DNA of 64,000 nucleotides from Microcella sp. (GTDB taxonomy: Bacteria; Actinomycetota; Actinomycetes; Actinomycetales; Microbacteriaceae). Location: contig NZ_JAHHDS010000003.1 in assembly GCF_019739195.1 (NCBI RefSeq), positions 124,001-188,000 of the forward strand. Reading direction: 5' to 3'. The translations under genes and the position numbers were made by a program. Positions 39,180 through 52,432 of this stretch are shown piece by piece (position 1 is the stretch's first letter; every line of letters begins with the position of its first letter). The notes below the pieces were generated by a model. The model was not told where the DNA came from, did no database searches, and worked only from the letters and a program-made list of their open reading frames with translations.

Positions 39180-40373
39180 CTAGAGACCTGCCTCCGTGCG
39201 CAGGGCATCGACGCGGTCGAGGCGCTCCCAGGTGAAATCGGGCAGTTCTCGCCCGAAGTGACCGTAGGTGCTCGTCTGCGCGTAGATCGGCCGCAGCAGG
39301 TCGAGATCACGAATGATGGCTCCCGGCCGCAAGTCGAACACGGCCTGGATGGCCTCGATGATGCGCTGCTCGTCGACGTGCGCTGTGCCGAAGGTCTCGA
39401 CGTAGAGCCCGACGGGCGCCGCCGTGCCGATCGCGTAGGCGATCTGCACCTCCAGGCGATCGGCGAGCCCGGCTGCCACCGCATTCTTCGCGACCCAGCG
39501 CATCGCATACGCCGCCGAGCGGTCGACCTTCGAGGGGTCTTTGCCGCTGAAAGCGCCGCCGCCGTGCCGCGACGCGCCGCCGTAGGTGTCGACGATGATC
39601 TTGCGGCCCGTGAGGCCCGCGTCGCCCTGAGGCCCGCCGATCTCGAAGCGCCCCGTCGGATTGATGAGCACGCGAGGCGAGTGCGGATCGAAACCGGCGG
39701 CCTCGAGAACGGGGTCGATGACCGCCTGCCGCACCTCGGCGCGCAGCTGCTCGGTCGAAACGGCGGGCAGGTGCTGGGTCGAGAGCACGACAGTCTCGAC
39801 AGTGCGCGGCACGACGCCGTCGTAGCCGATCGTCACCTGCGTCTTGCCATCGGGCGCGAGGTAGTCGAGCACCCCCTGCTTGCGCACCTCGGCGAGGCGC
39901 TCGGCCAGTCGATGCGCGAGCCAGATGGGCAACGGCATCAGCTGCGGAGTCTCGTTCGTGGCGTAGCCAAACATGATGCCCTGGTCGCCGGCGCCCTGAA
40001 CATCGTCGAGGTCGGTCGAGGTGCCCTCGCGCGACTCGAAGGCAGAGTCGACGCCGGCAGCGATGTCAGGCGACTGCTCGCCGATCGAGACTGAGACGCC
40101 GCACGACCGACCGTCGAACCACACGTCGCTCGAGGTGTATCCAATATCGGTCACCCGCTTGCGCACGATGCCGGGAATGTCGACGTAGCCGCTCGTGCTG
40201 ACCTCGCCCGCGACGTGCACGAGCCCCGTCGTGACGAGAGTCTCGACCGCGACGCGACTCTTCGCGTCGACCGTGAGCAGGGCGTCGAGAATGCTGTCGG
40301 AGATCTGGTCGCAGATCTTGTCAGGATGCCCTTCGGTGACCGACTCTGACGTGAACAGGCGCAACGGGCTCAT
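39180..40373 (-). CDS. metK: S-adenosylmethionine synthetase
   Basis: 397 residues. It makes SAM from methionine and [23 protein letters not shown] carries the catalytic His and Mg2+ ligand, [12 protein letters not shown] and [19 protein letters not shown] are the other signatures. ATG 40373 follows coaBC by 24 bp with only a weak ribosome site (AGGA, distant). No SAM riboswitch is visible. Confidence 0.96.
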   Translation of the reverse strand: MSPLRLFTSESVTEGHPDKICDQISDSILDALLTVDAKSRVAVETLVTTGLVHVAGEVSTSGYVDIPGIVRKRVTDIGYTSSDVWFDGRSCGVSVSIGEQSPDIAAGVDSAFESREGTSTDLDDVQGAGDQGIMFGYATNETPQLMPLPIWLAHRLAERLAEVRKQGVLDYLAPDGKTQVTIGYDGVVPRTVETVVLSTQHLPAVSTEQLRAEVRQAVIDPVLEAAGFDPHSPRVLINPTGRFEIGGPQGDAGLTGRKIIVDTYGGASRHGGGAFSGKDPSKVDRSAAYAMRWVAKNAVAAGLADRLEVQIAYAIGTAAPVGLYVETFGTAHVDEQRIIEAIQAVFDLRPGAIIRDLDLLRPIYAQTSTYGHFGRELPDFTWERLDRVDALRTEAGL

Positions 40374-40397
40374 GAGAGGGATGGGTTCCTGTCGTCG

Positions 40398-41633
40398 TCA
40401 ATCGTGGGTGGTCGTCGCCGTCTCGGCCAGCACGTCGAGAATACGGTGGGCCACCGACAGCTTGTCGCCGTCGGTCCGACCCACCACGCTACCGTCGCCG
40501 TCGAGCATGATGACGCTGTTGGTCGTCGACCCGAAGCCCTCGTGCCAGCCGACCCTGTTCACGACGAGGAGGTCGACGCCCTTGCGACGAGCTTTCTCGG
40601 CGCCGACAGCCAGCAGTCGGTCGTCGTCGCTCTCGGTCTCGGCGGCGAAGCCGACGACGAGTTGGCCCCGTCGACGGTCACGAGCGAGCCCCGCGAGAAC
40701 ATCGGGGGTGCGTTCGAGTCGCAGCTGCAGCGACTCGCCCACGTCGTCCTTCTTCAGCTTGCCGTCAGCGACCGTGGTCGGCCGGTAGTCGGCGACCGCG
40801 GCGGCCATCACCACGATGTCGGCCGTCGCGGCCTGCTCGCGCATCGCGGTCTCGAGCTCGGCAGCGGTCTCGACGACCACGGCGCGCACACCCGTGGGCA
40901 GCTCGACCTCGAGGTGCGCTGCCACGAGCGTCACTGTCGCGCCGCGGGCGAGCGCGGCCTGCGCCAGAGCGACTCCCTGGCGCCCGCTCGATCGGTTGCC
41001 GATGAAGCGCACGGGGTCGAGCGGCTCGCGGGTGCCGCCGGCCGAGATGACGATGCTGCGGCCGCGCAGGTCGTGCGGGCCGACCACGGCGAGAGCCGCC
41101 GCGGCGATGACCTCGGGCTCTGCCATGCGCCCCGCGCCCACATCGGTGCCGGTCAAGCGCCCCGAGTCAGGACCGACGATGGTCACTCCCCTGTCGCGCA
41201 GCGTCGCGACGTTCGCGACGGTCGCTGGGTGCTCCCACATCTCGGTATGCATCGCGGGCGCGATGACGAGCGGCGCCGAGCTCGCGAGCACCGTCGTGCC
41301 CAGCAGATCGCCCGCGAGCCCGGCCGCGAGCGACGCGATCGTGTGGGCTGTCGCGGGTGCGATCACGATGAGGTCGGCGCGCTGCCCGAGAGCCACGTGC
41401 CTGACTTCGGCGACACCTTCGTAGAGATCGGTGTGCACCGGGTTGCGACTGATGGCCTCGAGCGTCGGTCGGCCCACGAAGCGCAGTGCGCCTTCGGTGG
41501 CCACGATGTGAACGTCGTGCCCGCCGACGACCAGCGCACGCGCGACGCCGACAGCTTTGTAGGCCGCGATGCCACCCGTGATACCGAGCACGACCGTCAA
41601 CCGACGCGGAGCATCCGTCGTCGCCGCGGTCAT
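40398..41633 (-). CDS. coaBC: Bifunctional phosphopantothenoylcysteine decarboxylase/synthase
   Basis: 411 residues from ATG 41633; a GTG two codons earlier is also possible. The N-terminal flavoprotein decarboxylase CoaC (~10-185) has GITGGIAAYKAV and the catalytic-type His in ALGQRADLIVIAPATAHT. The C-terminal synthetase CoaB follows, with SAGGTREPLDPVRFIGNRSSGRQG. The usual PAMNxxMW motif reads PAMHTEMW, and the E. coli lid cysteine before the GPGRM motif is absent (LTGTDVGAGRM). I recall mycobacterial enzymes sharing these changes, so activity is still expected. It supplies 4'-phosphopantetheine to the pathway that CoaE finishes. Confidence 0.95.
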   Translation of the reverse strand: MTAATTDAPRRLTVVLGITGGIAAYKAVGVARALVVGGHDVHIVATEGALRFVGRPTLEAISRNPVHTDLYEGVAEVRHVALGQRADLIVIAPATAHTIASLAAGLAGDLLGTTVLASSAPLVIAPAMHTEMWEHPATVANVATLRDRGVTIVGPDSGRLTGTDVGAGRMAEPEVIAAAALAVVGPHDLRGRSIVISAGGTREPLDPVRFIGNRSSGRQGVALAQAALARGATVTLVAAHLEVELPTGVRAVVVETAAELETAMREQAATADIVVMAAAVADYRPTTVADGKLKKDDVGESLQLRLERTPDVLAGLARDRRRGQLVVGFAAETESDDDRLLAVGAEKARRKGVDLLVVNRVGWHEGFGSTTNSVIMLDGDGSVVGRTDGDKLSVAHRILDVLAETATTTHD

Positions 41634-41644
41634 GCGCACCGTGC

Positions 41645-41902
41645 CTAGTCCGTGAGGCGGGTGAGGACGAGCTTGTCCTCGTTGATCTCGTGCAGAGCAA
41701 CCGAGAGCGGCTTGTCGTCGACGGTCGAGTCGACGAGCGGGCCGACGTTGTCGAACAGGCTGCCCTCGTGCAGGTCGGCGTAGTAGTCGTTGATCTGGCG
41801 CGCACGCTTCGAGGCGAAGATGACCAGCTGGTACTTCGAGTCGACCTTCGACAGCAGTTCGTCGATGGGGGGCTCGATGATGCCGGAATTCTTGTCAGCC
41901 AT
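41645..41902 (-). CDS. rpoZ: RNA polymerase omega subunit
   Basis: 85 residues. The conserved omega helix [19 protein letters not shown] helps fold beta-prime, and the C-terminal [15 protein letters not shown] matches actinobacterial RpoZ. It sits between the gmk fusion gene and coaBC, the usual actinobacterial order. Confidence 0.95.
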   Translation of the reverse strand: MADKNSGIIEPPIDELLSKVDSKYQLVIFASKRARQINDYYADLHEGSLFDNVGPLVDSTVDDKPLSVALHEINEDKLVLTRLTD

Positions 41903-41950
41903 GGGATGCTCGCTCTCGTTTCGCCCGAGGCACTGTGGTGCCGGGTCTCG

Positions 41951-42877
41951 CTATCGCGCCGAGCCGGCGCGACCGGCCGGTCGCGCTCCGCCGCTGGGCA
42001 CTGCCAGCAAGTCTACGACCTCCTGTGCCGCGCGCTGCACATCGTCGTTGACAACGAGCTCATCGAACTCGTCTTGGGCAGCGAGCTCGACTCGCGCGGT
42101 GTCGAGGCGGCGCGACTGCTCGTCAGGCGATTCGGTGCCGCGACCGACGAGCCGCCGCACCAGTTCCTCCCAATTGGGCGGCAGGAGGAAGACGAGCAGG
42201 GCCTCGGGCATCGCGGCGCGCACCTGACGAGCCCCCTGCAGGTCGATCTCGAGCAGCACGCTACGCCCGGCGTCGAGCGCGGCATCGACGGGAGGTCGCG
42301 GCGTGCCGTACCGCGAGGCGTTGTGCACGATCGCCCACTCGAGAAGCTCGCCTCGCTCGATCAGCCCGTCGAAGGCCTCGTCGGAGACGAAGTAGTAGTG
42401 CACGCCATCGTGCTCGCCCGGTCGCGGCGCTCGGGTCGTTGCCGAGACGCTCAGCAGCACGTCGGGGTGATGCTCACGGATATAGCCCGCGACCGTGCCC
42501 TTGCCGACCGCCGTCGGACCGGCGAGCACAACGAGGCGTCCGCGGCCGGGCACCGACTCGCGAGCCCGCAACCACTCGCGCAGCCGATCTCGCTGCTGCG
42601 GCCCGAGCCCCCCGAGTCGTTTGACAGGCGAGATGCGAAGCCGGTCGAGAACCTCAGAGACGCGAGCCGGACCGAGGCCGCGCATTGCGCCGAGCAATTC
42701 GGGCACTCGGAGACCCGCCTCAGAGCTGCCGGCCACTCGCCACGCGGTCTCCGCGACATCCAGAGCGGTGCGCTCCGACGCCCGCACGGCCTGCTTGATC
42801 TGCGCGCGAGCACGGCGCGCGGCGACCGCCGCCCGCGACGCTGCCGACCGGTCGACCTCGGGCATACCGCGGGTCAC
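41951..42877 (-). CDS. gmk: Fusion of integration host factor (mIHF) and guanylate kinase
   Basis: 308 residues, ~100 longer than a normal guanylate kinase. Residues ~1-105 resemble actinobacterial integration host factor: an Ala/Arg-rich helix ([16 protein letters not shown]), then [20 protein letters not shown] with a helix-hairpin-helix like PGVGKVRAKQIM, then [13 protein letters not shown]. Residues ~114-295 are the kinase, with P-loop [10 protein letters not shown] (119-128), [21 protein letters not shown] and [12 protein letters not shown]. Elsewhere mihF is a separate gene directly upstream of gmk; here the two frames are one. The GTG start overlaps the pyrF stop (GTGA). It would both bind DNA and convert GMP to GDP. 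Confidence 0.9.
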   Translation of the reverse strand: MTRGMPEVDRSAASRAAVAARRARAQIKQAVRASERTALDVAETAWRVAGSSEAGLRVPELLGAMRGLGPARVSEVLDRLRISPVKRLGGLGPQQRDRLREWLRARESVPGRGRLVVLAGPTAVGKGTVAGYIREHHPDVLLSVSATTRAPRPGEHDGVHYYFVSDEAFDGLIERGELLEWAIVHNASRYGTPRPPVDAALDAGRSVLLEIDLQGARQVRAAMPEALLVFLLPPNWEELVRRLVGRGTESPDEQSRRLDTARVELAAQDEFDELVVNDDVQRAAQEVVDLLAVPSGGARPAGRAGSAR

Positions 42878-43697
42878 GCAGACTCCAACTCAGCACGATG
42901 CTCGTCGAGGGCGTCGGCGAGCCCGGCGGGGCCCGCCGAGAGCACGCTGCGCGTGACGGTCGGGATGACCGAGCCGGCCGCAACACCGTAGACGCTCGCG
43001 AGATCGCTCAGTCGTGAGCCCTGGTAGCCGAACCCAGGACCGAGCACCGGCGTGTGCTGCAGCAGCACCGGATCGATGCCGCTCGCGGTGATCGGTTCGG
43101 TGGCGCCAATGACCACGCCGATCGAGCCCCAGCCGCGCGCACCGGCGTTGCGCACGGCGACGTCGCGTGCGAGCTGGCCGGCGACCGATCGGCCGCTGCC
43201 GCTCACCGATTGCTGCAGGTCGCGCCCCTCGGGGTTCGACGTCGAGGTGAGCACGAAGACGCCCTTGCCGTGCTGCGTCGCGAGGGCGATCACCGGATCA
43301 AGCGAGCCGAGCCCCTGATAGGCGACGGCCGTCATCGCATCTGACTCGAGAGGCGAGCCCGGCCCGAGCCAGGCCTCGCCGTAGGCCGCGGCCGTCGACC
43401 CAATGTCTCCCCGCTTCACATCGGCGATGACGAGCAGGCCGGCCGCGCGGGCGGTCGAGATCACCTCTTCGAGTACCGCGTAGCCGGCTGCGCCGAACCG
43501 CTCGAAGAAGGCTGCCTGCGGCTTGACGATGCCCACGCGTCCTTGAGCGGCCTCGAGAGCGGTCATGGCCAGCGACCGCGCACCCTCAGCGGTCGACTCG
43601 AGGCCCCACTGGTGCAGCAGCGAGTCATGTGGGTCGATACCGAGGCACAACCGGCCGTGAGCATCCACCACGGAACGCAGACGCTCGCCGAAGCTCA

Positions 43698-43701
<4 letters not shown>
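42874..43701 (-). CDS. pyrF: Orotidine 5'-phosphate decarboxylase (long form)
   Basis: 275 residues. It makes UMP from OMP. The type 2 (actinobacterial/long) form shows [37 protein letters not shown], and the catalytic [17 protein letters not shown] Asp-Lys-Asp group, with a late [14 protein letters not shown] phosphate loop. The frame continues far upstream over carB, but ATG 43701 ([12 protein letters not shown]) overlaps the carB stop (ATGA) and gives the proper N-terminus. Confidence 0.95.
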
Positions 43702-46981
<3,280 letters not shown>

Positions 46982-46982
<1 letters not shown>

Positions 46983-48124
46983 CAGGCGTCGGCCTTTCGG
47001 CTGTGGGCCACGACAAGGTCGCGGAAACGGTCGAACAGATAGGTGGAGTCGTGCGGGCCAGCCGCGGCTTCGGGGTGGTACTGCACTGAGAAGGCGGGGA
47101 TGTCGAGCGCCCGCAGGCCCTCGACCACCTGGTCGTTGAGGCCGATGTGGCTCACCTCGACGCGGCCGAACCCCGCGGGGCTCTCGACGATGCCCTCGAG
47201 CGGCGCATCGACAGCGAAGCCGTGGTTGTGGGCCGTGATCTCAATGCGACCCGTCTCTCTGTCGAGCACTGGCTGATTGATGCCGCGGTGGCCGTAGGGC
47301 AGCTTGTAGGTGCCGAAGCCGAGCGCACGACCCAGCAGCTGATTGCCGAAGCAGATGCCGAAGAACGGTAGGCCGTCGCGCAGTACGCCCTGCAGCAGCT
47401 CGACATGCGCGGCGCTCGCCGCGGGGTCGCCGGGGCCGTTCGAGTAAAAGACGGCGGCGGGATCGATCGCACGAAGCTCCTCGAGCGTGACCGACTGAGG
47501 CAGTACATGCACCTCGAAGCCACGCTCGGCCAGGTGTCGCACCGTGGCTTCTTTGATTCCCAGATCGAGCACGGCGAGGCGGCCGATGCTCTCCCCGATC
47601 GCCGGCACCACCCTGAGCGACTCGACCGAGACCTCGGCCGACAGGTTGCGGCCCGTCATCTCGGCAGACGCGCGCACGATCGCGAGCTGCTCGTGGTCGC
47701 CGAGAGTCGCGTCGGAGCCCGAGAAGATGCCCGCGCGCATCGCCCCGCTCTCGCGAATGCGCCGCGTCAGAGCGCGCGTGTCGATGCCGCTGATGCCGAC
47801 GATGCCGTTCGATTCGAGATCGTCGTCGAGGCTGCGGGTGGCGCGGTGGTTCGACACGCGGCGCGCTGGGTCGCGCACAACAAAGCCCTCGACCCAGATG
47901 CGCCGCGACTCTTCGTCGTCGTCATTCATACCGGTGTTGCCGATGTGCGGTGCCGTCATGACGACGATCTGGCCGGCATAGCTCGGGTCAGTCAGGGTCT
48001 CTTGATAGCCGCTCATGCCGGTGGCGAAGACGGCTTCGCCGACGGTGCGGCCCTCGGCCCCGTAGCGGCGGCCTACGTAGCGGGTGCCGTCTTCGAGCAC
48101 GAGTACGGCGGCAGAACTGGTCAC
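46982..48124 (-). CDS. carA: Carbamoyl-phosphate synthase small chain
   Basis: 380 residues. This class I glutamine amidotransferase feeds ammonia to CarB. The nucleophile Cys is in [16 protein letters not shown] and the His-Glu partners in [13 protein letters not shown]; the N-terminal CPSase domain has [22 protein letters not shown]. The GTG start overlaps the stop of the PH-like membrane protein (GTGA). Confidence 0.96.
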
Positions 48125-48648
48125 GATGCGACTTCCTCAGCAGGGTCGGGGGCGGGGGCAGAGCCGGGCAGCAGGTCGGTGACGGCGGCGAGCAGCCGCT
48201 CGGCGTCGTTGCGGTCGGGAAGCCGCAGGTAGGTGTCGACCGGGGTCGAGCCGAGCATCCAGCCGATAACGACGAGCCCCTCGCGCTCGACGACGCGATC
48301 GATCGCCCAGGTCGCCCGGCCTGCCGTGCGCAGATCTGACGCGGGCAGGTACACAGCGTCTGAACCGCGGCGGTCGAGCACGATGGCCTGTGGATGCACA
48401 CTCACCGTCGCCCGCGCGCGGAACCCGAGCCCGTGCACGGCGATGCGCTCGAGGGGCTCACCGGCAGGCGTCGTCGCGACGTACCACCCCTCGACGTCGA
48501 GCGTCGCGGGGCCGAGCTCGGCTGCTACCGCCAGCGGGGCTTCGACGCCGGATTGACGTCGCCGGCGTGCGCGCCAGCCGACCAGCATGAGCGCGGCAGC
48601 CGCGACGACGAGCGCGACGATGAGCAGCGTCGGCAGTGCCCTATCCAC
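48121..48648 (-). CDS. Pyrimidine-operon membrane protein with PH-like domain
   Basis: About 175 residues: one N-terminal membrane segment ([21 protein letters not shown]), an Arg-rich stop, then a ~130-residue soluble beta domain with [20 protein letters not shown]. Proteins of this kind occupy the place between pyrC and carA in many actinobacteria and are sometimes named PH-like or 'transporter', without evidence. The start is unsure: the longest frame uses TTG 48675, but GTG 48648 overlaps the pyrC stop by only 8 bp and lies directly before the membrane segment. Confidence 0.75.
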   Translation of the reverse strand: MDRALPTLLIVALVVAAAALMLVGWRARRRRQSGVEAPLAVAAELGPATLDVEGWYVATTPAGEPLERIAVHGLGFRARATVSVHPQAIVLDRRGSDAVYLPASDLRTAGRATWAIDRVVEREGLVVIGWMLGSTPVDTYLRLPDRNDAERLLAAVTDLLPGSAPAPDPAEEVAS

Positions 48649-49972
48649 GAGCCACCGCCAGCTGTGCGGCCGCAACGGTCTCGGCGTCGACGAGCTCGGC
48701 GTCGACCACCGTACTCACGCCGCGGTGCAGCGTGTGCACAACGCGGCCCGGCAGCGTTTCGCCGACGTAGGGCGAGTTGCGGCTGCGACCGCGCAAATCT
48801 GCGACGCTCCAGGTGCGCGTCGTCGATGCGTCGACGAGCGTGATGTTGGCGGGGCTGCCCACCTCGAGCGGGTCATCGTATCCGGGCACTCGGCCGATCT
48901 TGGCGGGCGCCGTCGACAGCACACGTGCGACCCCCTGCCACTCGAGCAGGCCGGTGTCGACCATGGTGCGCTGCACGATGCTGAGCGCCGACTCGAGCCC
49001 GACCATGCCGAAGGCGGCCTCAGCCCACGTGCACTCCTTCGCCTCTGTGGGATGCGGAGCGTGATCGGTGGCCACGATGTCGATCGTGCCGTCGGCGAGA
49101 GCCGCGCGCAGAGCCAGCACATCCTCATCGCGTCGCAGCGGCGGGTTGACCTTGAAGCGTGCGTCGTAGCCGCGCGCGAGGTCTTCCGTCAGCAGCAGAT
49201 GGTGAGGGGTCGCCTCGGCAGTCACGGCGATGCCTCGAGCCTTCGCCCAGCGCACCACCTCGACCGAGCCCGCGGTCGAAACGTGGCAGATGTGTAGTCT
49301 CGCTCCCACGTGCTGGGCGAGCAGAACATCGCGCGCGATGATCGCTTCTTCGGCCACCGAAGGCCACCCCGCAAGCCCGAGCTCGCCCGAGAGTGCACCC
49401 TCGTTCATCTGCGCGCCCTGCGTCAGTCGCGGCTCTTGAGCATGCTGCGCGATGACACCGTCGAAGGTGGCGACGTATTCGAGCGCCCGGCGCATGATGA
49501 GCGGATCATGCACGCAGAAGCCGTCGTCGCTGAAGACTCGCACGGCGGCTGTCGAGCGCGCCATGGCGCCGATCTCAGCGAGCTGCTCGCCGGCGAGCCC
49601 GACGGTCACGGCGCCGATCGGGCGCACGGTCGCGTAGCCGTGCCGCTCTCCGAGACGCTGCACCTGCTCGACGACGCCGGCGGTGTCGGCGACCGGTGAG
49701 GTGTTGGCCATGGCGTGAACCGCTGTGAAGCCGCCTGCAGCAGCAGCGCGCGTGCCCGTGAGCACCGTCTCGCTCGCTTCGCCTCCCGGTTCGCGCAGGT
49801 GGGTGTGCAGGTCGACGAGCCCGGGCAGCGCGATGAGCCCCGCGCCGTCGATGACCCGTTCGCCGAGCTCGGTCGTGAGGCTTCCGCGAGCGATGATGAC
49901 GCCGTCGCGAATGCGGATGTCGTCAGTGTGCTCGCCGAGAGTCGATGCTCCGCGGATCAGAATGCCGGTCAT
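48641..49972 (-). CDS. pyrC: Dihydroorotase (class I)
   Basis: 443 residues, an amidohydrolase TIM barrel. Zinc ligands are in [38 protein letters not shown] and [14 protein letters not shown]. The frame is open upstream over pyrB; ATG 49972 overlaps the pyrB stop (ATGA) and gives [10 protein letters not shown]. Confidence 0.95.
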   Translation of the reverse strand: MTGILIRGASTLGEHTDDIRIRDGVIIARGSLTTELGERVIDGAGLIALPGLVDLHTHLREPGGEASETVLTGTRAAAAGGFTAVHAMANTSPVADTAGVVEQVQRLGERHGYATVRPIGAVTVGLAGEQLAEIGAMARSTAAVRVFSDDGFCVHDPLIMRRALEYVATFDGVIAQHAQEPRLTQGAQMNEGALSGELGLAGWPSVAEEAIIARDVLLAQHVGARLHICHVSTAGSVEVVRWAKARGIAVTAEATPHHLLLTEDLARGYDARFKVNPPLRRDEDVLALRAALADGTIDIVATDHAPHPTEAKECTWAEAAFGMVGLESALSIVQRTMVDTGLLEWQGVARVLSTAPAKIGRVPGYDDPLEVGSPANITLVDASTTRTWSVADLRGRSRNSPYVGETLPGRVVHTLHRGVSTVVDAELVDAETVAAAQLAVARG

Positions 49973-50940
49973 CGCTCTCCCCCGGTCGAGTCGACGATCT
50001 CGGATGACCCCGCAACAAGCAGGTAGAGCACGGCCATGCGGATCGATACCCCGTTCGTGACTTGATCGAGCACCGTCGACGCTGAAGAGTCGGCGGCGGC
50101 GGACGAGATCTCCAGGCCCCGATTCATCGGGCCGGGGTGCATGACCATCGTATCGGGGCCGAGAAGGGTCATCCGCTCGGCCGTCAGCCCCCACTCGCGC
50201 GCGTACTCACGACTCGACGGGAAAAAGGCGTCGCGCATGCGCTCGGTCTGGATGCGCAGCATCATGACCGCGTCGGGAGTCGCTGCGAGCGCGTCATCGA
50301 GGTGCTCGTGCACGGTCACCGGCCACTGCTCGATGCCGTGCGGCACCAGCGTGCGCGGTGCGACAACGTGCACCTCGGCACCCAGAGTCGACAGCAGCCA
50401 GATATTCGAGCGCGCGACGCGTGAGTGCAGAATGTCGCCGACAATCGCGACGCGCAACCCGTCGAGGCCACGGCCTCGGGAGTCTGCACCGTGCCGACGC
50501 GATCGCATGGTGAAGGCGTCGAGCAGCGCTTGAGTCGGATGCTCGTGAGTACCATCACCGGCGTTGATGATCGCCGCGTCGATCCACCCAGCGTGGGCGA
50601 GCTGGTGGGCCGCGCCCGAATCGTGATGGCGCACGACGATCGCGTCGGCGCCCATCGCCGCGAGCGTCTGCGCCGTGTCTTTGAGGCTCTCGCCCTTCGA
50701 GACGCTCGAGCCCTTCGCACTGAAGGTGATGACGTCGGCGCTGAGCCGCTTGGCCGCCGACTCGAACGAGAGCCGTGTGCGCGTGGAGTCTTCGAAGAAC
50801 AGGTTGACGACGGTCTTGCCGCGCAGGGGGGGCAGCTTGCGTACCTCGCGGTCGGCGGTCTGCGCCATGTCCTCCGCCACGTCGAGAATGCGCACGGCCG
50901 TCTCGCGGTCGAGATCGCGGGTGCTCAGCAAATGCTTCAT
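49969..50940 (-). CDS. pyrB: Aspartate carbamoyltransferase catalytic subunit
   Basis: 323 residues. It joins carbamoyl phosphate to aspartate. The carbamoyl-phosphate site is [13 protein letters not shown], with [18 protein letters not shown] and the aspartate-binding [11 protein letters not shown]. No regulatory subunit gene (pyrI) is present, as expected for a PyrR-controlled operon. It overlaps both pyrR and pyrC by ATGA. Confidence 0.96.
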   Translation of the reverse strand: MKHLLSTRDLDRETAVRILDVAEDMAQTADREVRKLPPLRGKTVVNLFFEDSTRTRLSFESAAKRLSADVITFSAKGSSVSKGESLKDTAQTLAAMGADAIVVRHHDSGAAHQLAHAGWIDAAIINAGDGTHEHPTQALLDAFTMRSRRHGADSRGRGLDGLRVAIVGDILHSRVARSNIWLLSTLGAEVHVVAPRTLVPHGIEQWPVTVHEHLDDALAATPDAVMMLRIQTERMRDAFFPSSREYAREWGLTAERMTLLGPDTMVMHPGPMNRGLEISSAAADSSASTVLDQVTNGVSIRMAVLYLLVAGSSEIVDSTGGER

Positions 50941-51467
50941 GGTGCGATCGTCACCTCATCGAGACCGTCGACCTCAGCGAGCCGCACAGACACCCGTTCG
51001 CTCGTCGCCGACGGCAAGTTCTTGCCGACGAAGTCGGCGCGGATCGGCAGCTCTCGATGACCGCGGTCGACGAGCACGGCCAGCCGCACCACTCGAGGTC
51101 GACCGTGGTCGACGAGCGCGTCGAGTGCTGCCCTGATCGTGCGTCCCGAGTAGAGCACATCATCGACGAGCACGACGATCGCGTCATCGATGCCCTCGGC
51201 AGGGATGCGGGTGGGCGCCGGCGTTCGGGTCGGCGTGCGCGCCAGGTCATCTCGGTACATCGTGATGTCGAGGGAGCCGGCACTCGAGACACCGGGCTCG
51301 ATCTCGTCGACGATCTGCTGGATGCGCAGGGCCAGCGTCGCGCCCCGGGTCGGGATGCCGAGGAACACCAGGCGGCCATCGCCGCGCCGGCTCTCGAGCA
51401 CTTCGTGGGCGATGCGGCGCAGAGCGCGGGTGATGTCAGCGTCGTGCAGCACGGTGCGTGCGACCAC
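50937..51467 (-). CDS. pyrR: Pyrimidine operon regulator PyrR
   Basis: 176 residues with a phosphoribosyltransferase fold: the PRPP loop [20 protein letters not shown] and the [12 protein letters not shown] block are clear. PyrR binds pyr leader RNA when UMP is high and also has weak uracil phosphoribosyltransferase activity. A strong AAAGGAGG lies 5-6 nt before GTG 51467 and is itself part of the leader hairpin described at 51476-51507. It is the first gene of pyrR-pyrB-pyrC-(PH-like)-carA-carB-pyrF, then gmk. Confidence 0.95.
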   Translation of the reverse strand: MVARTVLHDADITRALRRIAHEVLESRRGDGRLVFLGIPTRGATLALRIQQIVDEIEPGVSSAGSLDITMYRDDLARTPTRTPAPTRIPAEGIDDAIVVLVDDVLYSGRTIRAALDALVDHGRPRVVRLAVLVDRGHRELPIRADFVGKNLPSATSERVSVRLAEVDGLDEVTIAP

Positions 51468-51475
51468 TCTGACCT

Positions 51476-51507
51476 CCTTTCCCGCCTCACAGGACGGTGG
51501 TTAAAGG
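51476..51507 (-). promoter_or_regulatory. PyrR-binding-type leader hairpin that includes the pyrR ribosome site
   Basis: In the minus-strand RNA, CCTTT (51503-51507) pairs with AAAGG (51476-51480), the first part of the AAAGGAGG ribosome site. An inner stem CCGTCC (51492-51497)/GGCGGG (51481-51486) closes a TGTGA loop, with a 5-nt 5' bulge. This shape fits the translational-repression type of PyrR site known from mycobacteria, rather than a Bacillus-style attenuator: no terminator hairpin follows. Confidence 0.7.
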
Positions 51508-51523
51508 ACGTCGAACGAGCTCG

Positions 51524-51529
51524 AGTCTA
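51524..51529 (-). promoter_or_regulatory. Candidate -10 element of the pyr operon promoter
   Basis: TAGACT, the same hexamer as before uvrB and efp. TGAAAC about 18 bp upstream, inside the end of the preceding permease gene, is a possible -35. Transcription would start ~10 nt before the PyrR-type hairpin. Confidence 0.45.
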
Positions 51530-51536
51530 GCGGGTG

Positions 51537-52430
51537 CTACCCCCAGCGTTTCAGCAGGGCGCGCTCACCGACACCGACGAGTGCGTCGGAAGTCTTTCCG
51601 AGAATCGCCAGCAGAAGGATCGCCAGGAAGATGCGGTCCATACGCCCATTGTTCGCCGAGTCGGTGAGCAAGAAGCCGAGCCCCATCGACGAAGCGAGCA
51701 GTTCGGCGGCGACGAGGAACAGCCAGGCCTGCACGAGCGCGAGTCGCAAACCGGAGACGACCGAGGGCACCACCGCGGGCAGCTGCACGGTGGTGAGCAG
51801 TCTCACCCGACTCAGACCGAATGCGCGGCCTGCTTCGACCAGGTGGGGGTCGACGTGCCGGAGCGCGCCGGCCACCGTCGTGAAGACCGGAAACGCTGCA
51901 CCGATGGCGATGAGGGTGATCTTCGGCGTCTCGAAGATGCCGAGAGTGATGGTGAGCAGCGGCAACCAGGCAAGCGAAGGCACTGCGCGGATCGCTCCGA
52001 GAATGGGGCTGAGCAGCTTCGACGCGAGCGGCGAGAGCCCGACCAGCGCCCCGAGCGCAAGGCCGATCGCCGACCCGATCGCGAACCCAGTGAGCACACG
52101 CTGCACCGAGATGAGGATGTAGGTCCACAGCAGGCCGGACTCTCCCAGTTCGACGCCCGCCTGGACTACCTGCGCCGGTGACGGAAGGAGGTAGTCGGGC
52201 GTGTCGCCAACCTCTGAGGCCCACCACCACCAGCTGAACAGGACGACCGGGATAACCAGGCCGAGCACGACCGTGCTCAGGTTGACCTTCCGGTCGGGTG
52301 CACCAGAGACAGCAGTTCCCGCGGCCGCGAAGCCGAATGAGTCTGCCCAGCCGAACAACGACGCCGCCCGGCGCCCCTGCTGAGCAGGGGGCCGGACGGG
52401 GGGCACGCTTCCGCGCTCGTCGAAGCTCAC
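51537..52430 (-). CDS. ABC transporter permease, sulfonate/nitrate/taurine type
   Basis: 297 residues: ~55 polar N-terminal residues, then six membrane segments. The BPD_transp_1 EAA-like loop reads LVEAGRAFGLSRVRLLTTVQLPAVVPSVVSGLRLALVQAWLFLVAAELL, conserved with SsuC/TauC permeases. It starts 2 bp after the binding-protein stop. With the two genes upstream it forms an importer of the SsuABC/TauABC class. No sulfonate monooxygenase gene is nearby, so the substrate (sulfonate, taurine, nitrate or a thiamine precursor) is open. Confidence 0.88.
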   Translation of the reverse strand: MSFDERGSVPPVRPPAQQGRRAASLFGWADSFGFAAAGTAVSGAPDRKVNLSTVVLGLVIPVVLFSWWWWASEVGDTPDYLLPSPAQVVQAGVELGESGLLWTYILISVQRVLTGFAIGSAIGLALGALVGLSPLASKLLSPILGAIRAVPSLAWLPLLTITLGIFETPKITLIAIGAAFPVFTTVAGALRHVDPHLVEAGRAFGLSRVRLLTTVQLPAVVPSVVSGLRLALVQAWLFLVAAELLASSMGLGFLLTDSANNGRMDRIFLAILLLAILGKTSDALVGVGERALLKRWG

Positions 52431-52432
52431 GA

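Noticed and set aside
37139-39508. Longer versions of priA, fmt, pyrF, pyrC and aroC running into the upstream genes
   Set aside because: The added N-terminal parts are unconserved and overlap well-supported genes; internal starts next to the upstream stop give the family N-termini.
40374-40397. SAM riboswitch before metK
   Set aside because: The gap to coaBC is only 24 bp, too short for any SAM riboswitch.
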